Source: Opisthorchis felineus
Taxonomy: Eukaryota; Platyhelminthes; Trematoda; Opisthorchiida; Opisthorchiidae
Reading direction: 5' to 3'
Assembly (NCBI GenBank): GCA_004794785.1
Contig: SJOL01004449.1
Span: 171,647 to 235,646 of the forward strand
DNA length: 64,000 nucleotides
Numbering within the stretch: position 1 is the stretch's first letter; each line of letters begins with the position of its first letter. The notes under the pieces are model-generated. The model saw only the letters and a list, made by a program, of their open reading frames with translations, was not told the origin of the DNA and made no database searches. This document shows positions 22,871-33,324 of the stretch, one piece after another. Both the position numbers and the translations under genes were made by a program.

Positions 22871-24664
22871 GAAAAAGCTTTGCAGTAAGCGTCGGTTTTC
22901 CGGCACAGACCACCAAACTTTCAAAACTGCATCACATTGCCAACATTGTGATGTCCCAAAAATATTCTGCTAGAGTACTCCTCAGGGTTCAGGTGGAAGC
23001 TTCTTTCAATTGGCAGCCACTGCTTGACTTCGTTGCTTACTAACACGTTTGTTTTCACTTTTTGATGAGAAAAAGATTTCGTTTTTTCAGTGACACCTAT
23101 ATCCACTATCTAGACCCAGACGATCTGAATGCTAATTTTTCCGAACTTCGATGCCATACAGTGTTATTTTATATTATTGTATGAGATATTTCCTGTTTTG
23201 TTATGCACTGACCCATTTTGTTGTCGTTGTCGTAGATAATCATATACACACGCACGGTGTCAGGGTTATGTTAACTAATTTTGTTGTCAGTCTATCGCTA
23301 CCAGGAATCTATCTCGTTCTCACTTAAACCCACTTGCCCATGGCGTAATAATCCGGGTTTTCTGTAGTCCTTCTGTCTCAGAACCGCATGCTGATGTACT
23401 CAATGCGCTTCGGCAAGTCTACTTACGCGTATTTAATGGTGTATCTGCCTTTCAGCCGTGATTGACCTTTTGTTTAGGTCCATAAATGATTGACCTGTGG
23501 GAGAATCCGTAGCTTACCTATCAGACTAAAAGCCTGCTTCAATGTTTCAGTCTTATAACACTTTTCCTCAGTTAGGAAAAATGTAACATTCTGTTCATCA
23601 GTAATAGGAGCTTAAAAGCACATGGTACACAATGTCTTCTATGTCGTTACACTGTAACAAGTGGTTGGCTAGAAGCGTCGCATGTCTCGACGAAAAACAA
23701 GTAACATTTAACTTTAGATTATTGCGAGTTCTCTACAAAGGTACTTTGCATTTCCACACAAATTGATATTATACGTGAATGTGTAATATAGATAAAGCAG
23801 GGTACACGGGTTACTGCATACAACAAAATAAACTGTTCCGGCTTTAATAATGAGATAAAGCCAGTTTTAACAACGGTAACGAAAGGCTGTAAGGAAAGTG
23901 AGATAAACAAATGTTCTTTTGGAGTAATCGGAGGCAATGGTTCCCAAAATATTTAACCACATTTAGCATTAGGTTTAGTTATCAGTATTATTTTCAAAAT
24001 AACTGCTCGTTTTCAGGAAACTGATTTGTCAGTCGACAGGGTCCGAATAGCCCAGCAGCCAAACTCGTATAGTAATAACACATCGAATAAATAACACCAC
24101 GTTGTCTATGGTTTCACCGTAGCAGCCTCTTCACCAATTTTGGTGACATACGATGTTTTACCCAAGTTAACAGGGTCTCCATGAATCATCATCAAATGAG
24201 GGATGCCCATTTGTACACAGGGCGAAACATTGATACTGTTCAGGTAGTCTTTTTATCGAGTTTCAAATCAAAGCAAATGGCTAGCTGGTGGAGATTGCAA
24301 CTGGTTGTTGATAAAACCTGGCTGGGACACATGTAGTTGGAAACCGTTTGCTAATGGTCACGATTCTAAATATAAGACGTTGATATGTATGCGAATGCGT
24401 AATGCCCATAATTGAGTTTAATCAGAATATATCACACTGTGAAAATTGTTATAAAAAAGAGGTTGGTGCCTTTTGACCTGAAGACTATCCACCAGTAGAT
24501 TTATGTCGTCTACACTTGTACACAGCCGAAACTACAAAGAAGGGTGTGTTCTAGACTAATATAATGTCACTAATCAAATTTGGTCAACAAATTTGAGTGT
24601 TTTGTGAGCAGGATTCGGTCTGAACTGGATTAATCTAGGTTGGATTTTCTTTTGTTTTTCGCAG
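22871..24664. other. No firmly supported gene
   Basis: On the minus strand a 49-nt segment at 23,566-23,518 sits between ttcctaactgag and GTAAGC and reads EKCYKTETLKQAFSLI. It could be a small exon but is too short to judge. Nothing else was recognised. Confidence 0.35.
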
Positions 24665-24790
24665 TGCTGATGAGATTTTCAGTTCATATTTCAAACAAAA
24701 AAGACAAAAAGTCTCCAGATGAGAAAGGATGGAAATTGTCCCTGAATCCAGCGAGCAAATGCGACACAACGTATCCTAAGAGCTGTGCAG
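24665..24790 (+). CDS. Possible exon behind a very strong acceptor
   Basis: The acceptor ttttcttttgtttttcgcag ends at 24,664 and is among the best in the window. Two readings are open after it. One (phase 1) gives LMRFSVHISNKKDKKSPDEK and GWKLSLNPASKCDTTYPKSC to a weak donor CAG|GTTCGT at 24,791. The other gives ADEIFSSYFKQKRQKVSR then a stop at about 24,720, which would make it a terminal exon. Neither reading matches a known family. Confidence 0.25.
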
Positions 24791-25759
24791 GTTCGTCAAA
24801 TATAACTATTTTGCATCTTAACAACAACCAGGAATCTTTTCGACATCAGTTTCTATGTGTTACACGTACACGAGTTGGAATTACTGGTTTGGAAGCGAGA
24901 AAATCAGTTCATAGGTCAGTAGCGTTTTATCATCTGAAACAATTATGTTAGTTACATCACTTTGTTTCCTTTTATAGGCAGATTCATCATGATCTACTTA
25001 TAACCTGACCTAAAGCTGCCAACCTCATGTGGTGGTCAGGCTTGAGTGCTGCAATGAGCCTTCGGGGCACAGTGAATGTAACTTCGTTCCATGCAAGAAA
25101 GGTGAAAGTGAAGTAATCGGACCGAGAGCAGCCAGACACCTTACTACGAGTAATGGTAATAGGAGGCAGTCTGGGGTAAAGTAGTAATGTCTTTTGTGAT
25201 ATAGGTGTGAAGGCAGTGACTTGTTTCCAACTGCCAACCAGCATGTCCATATTTATGGAAGCGGAGATGTTAACTTCCTCCGAGTAAGCACGGGTTAGAA
25301 ACGTTTGGTCCTAAAAATGGTGCACGCAAATAGCCCAACTGTTGGTTGTGACAGCCGGCGAATTACTAAATATGGTCGAGATGCTTTTAAAGCCAAAGAG
25401 TCCAGCTTCCCTGCAAAGACAACTGTGCGCAGCCGAATTAAGATTGAAACATAAATGCTTTACTCCCTGCCTCCTCGGGCCAGGCCGGTCCCTACAGTCA
25501 AGAAAATCAAACTATTGAGTCATCGGCTCCGGGCTGTGTGCCCAGGGAAAAGCTTGCTACCTCACGAGTCAGACTATGAATCAGAGTCTAGACGAAGGGA
25601 CCCAAAGAAAACCCTACATCCTCCCACCGATACATGGGTCAGAATTCTCAGTCAAAGAACTAAACATAACCTTCTGCCTTGACTTAGGCAGTCGAGAAAT
25701 ATCATTTGGCCGCACAGTTCCTTGTCCACTGTTGTCGGGTCATCTGATATCCTAAAATG

Positions 25760-26590
25760 GCGAAAAGGCAAAGCTTGCCCACAGCAAACACTCTCTTAAA
25801 ATTGGTGTGTGCTATGTTTTTTAGACAGGCACACAAGATCCGAGCGTGGTCATGCATCTCGAAAAGCCAAGGGCAATAACAGCTCTTTGTGTGGTGCAGA
25901 AGCGATGACTTGTCGAATACACGGCGTCGGGATTGCAGTGAACTCAAGAGCTGCACGCACTTTGTTGGATTGGATTTCAGTGAATAGCAGTCTGTGAGAC
26001 GCTTGGTTATCCAGCTCACTCAACCTCAATACCACTCAGCATATGCAAACCGGAGTGCAGTTCTGTGGCTGATAAAGACAGCTTATGGCAAGGTTCATCC
26101 ATGCCCAATCGTCAAGCAGAAGCACATACATTATGAACATTGCGGACGATATGAATGCGCGAATTGGTCACTTGAGCTCGTTGAGATCACATCTGGGTGG
26201 TCAGTTTGGAGTCGATGCTCGCCGCACAGTCAACGAACAACGACTTCTCTAGTTGCGGGCTGATCATCAAGTGTTTATGGTCAGTACGAACTTTTGACGT
26301 AAACACCAGCAACTCGTAACATGCCTGCCACAAAGGCTTAGTAGCGTGCTTCGTACGCCAGTCAACCGGCTTCCTCGAAGAGCCTTTTTCGCACAACCTC
26401 GCGAAGGGTGAGAACGAGGAAAAGGAGGTTAATCAGTGACCTAGCAGCGAAGTATGAAAAACCATTACCAGCAGTGCCGGCTGTTGCCGTCTCCCTAGAT
26501 GGGAACCCGGGGATTAGAGACATTGGCAAACATGGGCTATTCGTGCGTTCACTGGAGCGCAATTATTCAGGCTGTTGCCTTGATATGTAG
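25760..26590 (+). mobile_element. Non-LTR retrotransposon, endonuclease joined to reverse-transcriptase tail
   Basis: The 5' part is an APE-type endonuclease: KLAHSKHSLKIGVCYV (about 25,770-25,818), TGTQDPSVVMHLE (25,825-25,863), then after a frame change HGVGIAVNSRAARTLLDWIS (25,920-25,980). The core NIADDMNARIGHLSSLRSHL follows (26,136-26,195), then GGQFGVDARRTVNEQRLL, a stop, LRADHQVFMVSTNF and a second stop. Without any RT palm the sequence then continues with VLRTPVNRLPRRAFFAQPRE (about 26,350-26,408), SVT-stop-QRSMK and GLETLANMG (26,520-26,546), which is the extreme C-terminus. Roughly the whole catalytic RT is missing between about 26,310 and 26,340. Many stops mark it as dead. The C-terminal block matches the fragment at 1,401. 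Confidence 0.88.
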
Positions 26591-29500
26591 CTTATTCACC
26601 AGAACCCCCCAATGAAAAGTCCTCTGACAGCCTATTTTAACGCGTGAATTAAATCAGCTACCGCCTACAGCAGAAAGCTCTCTACCCTTACCTCACCAGG
26701 TCGTCGGCCAACAAAACTGTAGCAGCTATAACCACCGTGCAAAAACACAGTTTTTAAAGCTGATGGCAGTGCTGATGATAATCTCTAGCATAAGGTGAAT
26801 TCTTGTGAAAATTGCTTACTCTTACTGACGTATGAACTCAGTTCATCTACATATGATCCAGATTTGTTCCAGCTTCTACGATACGCTCACGATGAAACAG
26901 CGATAGCCTAGAAAAACCTAAGAGATCTCCTTTATGTAGTTTGTAAACATGCTATATGTGAAACAAACAATCACCGTTTTTCTTCCCATTTGCAACTGTA
27001 GCACTAGTGACATATTTTATTGTCATAGTAGAAAAAGGGAAATCTCATAAAGGAGTGCAAATGCGGTGAGTGTGTACTATAATTTCCCAACTGCATCGCA
27101 AGTTGATATCGCAGCCCGTAGTAGCATCTATTTCATCAGATCCGCTTTACTACTTCTAGCTTGGAAGTTACTTTTGGAATTTAGTTCGATTACCCAGCTC
27201 CCTGTAGTTGTGTGAAATACTAGCCTAATGGGTAAAAATGTTAACATAGTTAATAAAACTGTACAGTAGTAAATGAATAGCTAAAAATAGCCCATCATTA
27301 GGTTTTTGAGTATGGATTAACGCCATTAGACCGTTAAGGGCAAAAACGTCTCGGTTAAATCAATGTGATTAACTTGAAAGTAGCTCTTTTGATATGCCAC
27401 CACTACTCTCTCTGAGGGAGTAAAAACGTCAAAATATTGCAGCTGTGCGGCACCAGAACATTTGCGGTCATTTTATAGACTTGATGTAGTTTTACTGACG
27501 TGACTCTCGTTTGCAGATTGAAAGCGTAGTGTTCACCACTTTTGGAAGCGCATAGCTGTAGGGTGTGGTTATGTTCGGGTTATAGCTTTCCTAATTTCTT
27601 CGGTGATGGGAGAGCAGCAGTATGCCATAAAATGGAACCACCCTCAGACTTTGACTATCAGCGCACAAAATACTTCTATAAAAACTTCCTAGATGTCGAT
27701 GATATATCTAATCGAATGCACAAAAGACCCCAATTTTAGAAATCGTTTTGTAGCGTAATAGTTATGTTATGTTGTTCCTGAATTCGCTTCCTTGAGAAAC
27801 GACGTGTTCATTGCGTTTGCCGCTTTGTTCGCGCATAAAAAGCAGACATGAATTTTCCAATTCAGGTGAGGTAAACCAATATGCTGCAACAAAGGTTACT
27901 GCTATTTCTCGTTCTGCTTTCAGCTTAACCGTTCGCTGAAGCCTCCAGGTCATAGCACATTTAAATGCATTTTTAACTTATAGTGAATTTCGACAGAGAA
28001 AATTCCTAAAGTATACAAAATGACCGCTTCTGAGAAAAGAACCCTTCATATAGAAGCCATTACAGAGGATATTAAATTATACCAAGTGTTACATTAGCCG
28101 AGGTTAAAAGAAGAAAGTATGTGTAAATATTAGTCCTTGACGTTAACTGATAGGTAACATGACTTGCTGTATGTAGGCAAACTGCTGAGAAGATTTACTT
28201 TGATACCGGAAAACGGCATCGTTCCCAATGAGAGGTTTAATAATTGGAAACAACGAATATGACGGCACCTTAAGGGAAAAAAAGAGCCCAAAGGGCTTAA
28301 ATGTATATCCGAATACTTGTAACCAGTTAGCTGCACACAACTATTAGCAGTCTTTTTTGATATCTTGAGGTGCAACCATTGGGTGCTCAGTGATCGTGTA
28401 GTCGGTATATTTGCAGTCAAGTGCAAAAAAGGCAGCGCAGTAAGAGGTTATCCAAAGGTAATTCATTCATTAAAGCACATTATTTCGAAGACGCATTAAG
28501 CCGGCTTCTATTATATCTTAGTAACACAGTAGACAGCAAGAATTGGTCCCGATGTAAAACACAGAGTCATATGTTTTACACTGTTTCGACCGCTGTAATA
28601 AAAGCAGCCGGCCTTAATTACTGTAGTAATACCCTGAAGGGCATGATTTTAGCAAACCTAGGTTCTTCCAATATAAATACTCTCTCGCACGTCAGTGGTA
28701 GCCAAACGAGTACAACTGGTGTACTCGGTAATGCAACGCCCGTATTAACTTTAACAGCCTTCATTTTAATTGAGGAAAACCAGATAAACGTTTCCGTGGT
28801 GATCTAGTATGCCAATGGTCCTGTATGTTATCTTCGTATCAGATAGAGAAGGTTAGTCGGAATACATCATGTAGGCTTGTCTTGTCCAGCCAGTGGAAAA
28901 GATATGCGAATCAAAGGAGAGTGAGAATGACGCCCACACAAGTTGAGTCCCAGCCAATTTTTGAAATGCCTCCACGATGCTAAACATATGAACCAAAATG
29001 GATCTTGCGATGTCTCAAAAAAGGATAACCGTGGTTTCAATTTTCTCTCACTTGCTGGATTTTTATATGACTTATCGAGGTTCGCGCCAAACTTGGATAA
29101 TGACGGGACACGTTAGCTGCGGAATAATCGATAGGCTCCTATCAGGCTATCTGTGGATTTCCATTAGGCCCCAATAATTTTATCCGTGAGTCCTACATAC
29201 AACATTATATTTTGCGGACACTTGTCAAAGTAAAAAATTTGAAAGCTTTTGTTCGGATTCTAGCTTACTAAATAGTAGCCACTTTTCTTGTCGACTGTTT
29301 CGGACAGAAATCACCTGAAACTTCGGCCTGTGTGAGTCGCTCGCAGCAGTTCGCATATGTATTGATGCCCTGAACGTGCTAACTTTCAGATCAACAGATT
29401 GTTGGCTCTTGTGGGCAACCGTTGATACCTATGATATGGTTCAATTTGGATATGAAGTCATCATTTATAAAACTCTCTGAAGTCATGAAATTACTGGATT

Positions 29501-29692
29501 AGATTCTGAGAACCGCAGCAACCTTACTGGTCCAGGATAAATCCAAACTTTCTCTGACAGTCTATACATATCTCTACCCCATTTATCACCATATCAAGTT
29601 CTGGGCGGTGTTTGGTACGCAAAACTAATGCCGTAAAATAATAAAGCTAATGCATTCAACCAAAACCACCCCACCATTGTACGCGCCGTCAG
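26591..29692. other. No supported gene
   Basis: Short frames only. A plus-strand 128-codon frame at 28,421-28,807 has no domain and a length compatible with chance. No repeat was recognised. Confidence 0.4.
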
Positions 29693-29935
29693 TTATTAGC
29701 TACTTCAAGAAAATAAGTAGCTCAACTTCGAACTGGGATAGGAACATGCATTCTCTCCTTAGCTGTATTCTGACTTCGACCAATGAGAGTGCGGCTACAT
29801 ATTATATGGATGATTACATGGTACAAGGAAGCACGTTCTACTGGAAAGGTTTCATCGTGGATTTATTGCCAAATCATCACCTATTTCTCAATGCACACTT
29901 CAGAAAATCAAAAAGTAACTGTTCCACTTTCAACG
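29693..29935 (+). CDS. Possible symmetric extracellular exon, unknown domain
   Basis: A 243-nt segment runs from a C/T-rich acceptor (ending gccgtcag at 29,692) to a donor AACG|GTGAGG at 29,936. It is phase 1 at both ends, the arrangement typical of extracellular modules. The product includes SNWDRNMHSLLSCILTSTNE, SAATYYMDDYMVQGSTFYWK and LPNHHLFLNAHFRKSKSNCS. It has two cysteines, two N-glycosylation sequons (NES, NCS) and alternating hydrophobic residues suggesting beta strands. It does not match Ig, FN3, CUB or MAM well enough to name. Confidence 0.35.
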
Positions 29936-30429
29936 GTGAGGTGTAATTCTTAACTCGCGTACATGCAACACGCCACATAACATTTCAGACCTATTCTGTT
30001 CGACAGAAATTTTTTTATAAAGTCAGGTCATACGTCAACTATTTGAATGCCCTAAAATGAAAGGGGTAAGAAGTAATTAAGATTTGACCTATAGAAGAAT
30101 AACATTCAATGAACAGAACTGATTTACTTTTTGCTGGAAGGTTGCATGGTTGCACTTACTAATGCAGAGCGAACAGATCCATGCTAGGTCCCTAAATCCA
30201 CACCTAATTCTAAAAGCATTGGGTTGATCAAAGAGCGCCGGTAATCAGGTTTCCCGGTGCCAGATGCCCTCGTGAGGCAAGAGATCTCCTACGCATCTTC
30301 GCGACAACTGCGTCATTCCAATAATTTTCCAATTTGTCCCCACCTATGAACTTCGTGTTTCATGCTCGCAAACCCAGTTCTGGATGACTTAACTTGAGTC
30401 ACTCTCTCATCAGATATTTCATCCCGTCA

Positions 30430-30600
30430 GTGAAGCCAATTTGGGCTGGAAAGCCGTGAAGCACTGTACAACTGTATTATGCTTGTTTGGAAGCACCAGA
30501 AGTGTGCATCTAACGCAACTCGAACCCGCCGCCTCCCGGCTAATGGTTGAGCACCGTTTGCCCATGAGTGGCTGATTAGCAGTGTGAACAGATCGCACTT
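30430..30600 (-). repeat. Possible tRNA-derived short repeat
   Basis: On the minus strand a B-box-like GGGTTCGAGTT lies at 30,528-30,518 after ggtgctcaaccattagccgg, resembling the ends of tRNA-derived SINEs of flukes. The A box is decayed. Downstream sequence is unlike the SINE at 22.5 kb. Confidence 0.3.
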
Positions 30601-32692
30601 ACAGGGGACATAACCTCGCATATCCTTCACTCACGTGAGCTCAAGTTTCAACCAATTTTTATTACGTCTAGATTGAATCGGTAAATTGACAAGAACTCTT
30701 ATGTGCTAGTCAGCGAATTAGCCCTCAGTGAAATTTTTACTATCCAATCTTAACTTCTGTAATCCTCATTCGATCACTTGCTTTTGTGATTGGGCCTCAT
30801 AACCTATTGGTTTTCGAGTGTACGCTACATAAAATGACGTCTCATTTTGCAATTTTTGTCTTGCAGTTGGTCCTGTAAGTTGTATTCGCTATGTGGTTTG
30901 TCCTAGCCGGATTATTCAAACCTATGGTTTTATGAACCGAAGACCCTGATTATGAAATGGTCCACTTCCTAAGCAACTATAGCTTGACTCGGACCGATTC
31001 TTTGACAGTGCCGGTAACAGGAGGAAGGCCCTTCACTGTGAACACAAACTAAGCAGTTACAAGTCATTAGACGGGAAGTAAACATCTTACATGTACAGGT
31101 TTTTTTAAAAACAAAACGGTCTTAGGCGTCCCCTTGAAATTTCTTGGACGTTGATTGAGTATAAACAATAGTGAATGCCCAGTTTAAAGCAGTTCCACAA
31201 TTTCCGTAATAAACGTCACCTTCCATCAGATGAGGGGGCACCGAAACTTAGACTGCGCGCATGCTTCATCAGCAGTGTACACTGTTACACCGGTAGGATT
31301 CCGATAACAACCAGAATAGTAACTAATAGATTGACTTTCTTGTTGGTTTACGTTCGCTATAAAGTGTTTCAGGGGTCGAATACTGAATGTACTTCAGTCA
31401 ATAACTTCTTAAACGCAAGTTCAACATCAAATTCTATTTCCAATTTCTATTAATAGTACGAGAAATCATCACGGAGCAAGTGTAAAGGTTCAACAATTTG
31501 AAAAAGCACACACATCAGGAACATCTATTTTGTTGTTTTTCTAGTATTGTGCAGATAAGATGGCCCGATGCGTCATAGTTAGATCGGGATTCTGCACCAT
31601 TCTTTTTTTGTTTGACCTTCAACGGACAATTCAGTTAACTACAGTTATTCCACAGCTCAAATTCGATTGGTACATGCCTTTTCCTGTCCATTTTAGTTGC
31701 CACTGCACTACGAGGAATTAGATGAAAATATAGTCAGACACAAAATACTCGGAGTGACGCGGCGCACGAAAGTGATGTGTTCTTAAATTTGTGCCACATA
31801 AGATTTAAGATGTCCACTACTCCAAGTTGATAAGTTTGACAACATTCTACATTTTTCTTCCGCTTTTTTCTTCATCGACCATGGAAAGACCGGTGTTGTC
31901 CAGCCACAGCACGCTTGCCAGTCCGTTTTGCATAGCACCTGTAAGAATGTATTGCTCAAATGCTGTTCCCTTTGATTTTTAGTTAATTAAAGCTATTAGT
32001 TTTCTTATGTTTGAGCCATCGTCATGCACTTTTAGAAAATCGGACAGTAAATACCTAGCTGGGGCGGTATGAGGGTTGTTTTTCGTCGCTTTAGTCCTGA
32101 GTTCGTCACTAAAAATCAACCGTTTCGTTCGCGTATTGCGCAGGTTCCAGCGTTCACACTGTATGGCATTGTTTCACATTTAGGCCTGACCGCATGCGTT
32201 CACCCAAATGTCATTAAATCGATGGGGGTGTCTGGTTGTCAAGACTTATCAGTGGCAACCCACGAGCCAGTTTAGTGGATGTGATCATATATATTTGTTC
32301 CATGGTTAACCTTGAACGCCAAAAATCTGGAAAGCCTATTTGGGATGCCGGGAAACTCAACTTTTCAGCTCTTCCAGATTAAAGTTATTCTCTTAAATAT
32401 GAAGCACTATATTTGACGCATCGTACTAATGAATAAAAGCTGAATAGCCAATTCGGCCTCCTAATGAATACATTTGTATCATCTATTCCGGCACGGGAGT
32501 TTAGTCAAAGCTGATAAGCTTAATGGCACATGCTATCAAGGTTTATTCTTTATCGAGGAATCAAGTACTGGGCCCTTTCCAGCTGTGTATATAACAGCAC
32601 ATTACCACACTAAGCCTGTATAAACTGTCTATCTCATGGGCGTTGATTCGCCGGGCCAAAAAATACGGTCAACATAATAGTATTATGAGAAA
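30601..32692. other. No supported gene
   Basis: At 30,867-30,874 an 8-nt segment lies between tttttgtcttgcag and GTAAGT and is discussed as a finding. The rest shows only short frames. Confidence 0.4.
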
Positions 32693-32742
32693 TATGTACC
32701 GTAACATCACGGTACATAACCGGTACATAACGGTACACAACC
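32693..32742. repeat. Hairpin plus short tandem repeat
   Basis: TATGTACCGT and ACGGTACATA form perfect 10-base inverted arms around aacatc (32,693-32,718). The right arm continues as about three copies of CGGTACATAAC (the last CGGTACACAAC) to 32,741. Function unknown. Confidence 0.75.
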
Positions 32743-33008
32743 ACTTTTCCCAGTTAGATGAACAACACAATAGGAAGATGGAAACTGGTCGGTGCATGCA
32801 TTTCATATTGGCTCGTTAGTACCAAGTTATCAATAAAAAAGAAAGTTTTTTATAGTTTCTGCAAAGCAGAACTTTGTTACGTTATCACAAATTGATTGGT
32901 CAATACAGGGAAGCATGTTAAGTCCAGAGTGACCCAAGCGTTACGAAGTATTTTCTTGATTCACGATGAATGTTTGAATCAGACGATTGCTGCAGCCTCA
33001 GCAGATTT

Positions 33009-33324
33009 TTAAAGATATGACATAAATTCTGACTTCTGAACAGCCTGGTTATCAAAGACCAAAATATGTTTCCCTACTGTTGAGTAGGTTTCCGATGATA
33101 AAGTAATGATTCCGACCTTCGAACTGTTATAAGCTTCTGGATTCAAAGGGTAACGTGCACCTTCTTCTCGCTTCTGTGATATCAATAGGCCATGCCTATG
33201 TAACATTGTCTGTACTTACATGTGAACTGACATACACGGTGGGATTTGACAATTTGATGCTGACCAGCCAAGACAAGATGTGTGCACCTACCAGGTAATT
33301 TTGCAATACTTCTTATGGATTGCT
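33009..33324 (-). CDS. Candidate last two exons of an unknown gene, 46-nt intron
   Basis: The upstream exon (about 33,324-33,220) reads EVLQNYLVGAHILSWLVSIK then LSNPTVYVSSH and stops at a perfect donor CAT|GTAAGT, phase 0. After 46 bases the acceptor ctattgatatcacag ends at 33,174, and the next exon opens in phase 0 at KREEGARYPLNPEAYNSSKV. It continues through GIITLSSETYSTVGKHILVF to a TAA at 33,009. The donor, acceptor and matching phase support each other, and very short introns are well known in flukes. Alternating polar and hydrophobic residues in the second exon suggest beta strands. The left edge of the first exon is uncertain (in-frame stop just upstream of 33,325, poor pyrimidine tract). 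No family is recognised. Confidence 0.42.

Noticed and set aside
28421..28807. 128-codon plus-strand frame
   Set aside because: Low-complexity Ser/Thr/Leu composition, no splice signals, length within chance expectation.
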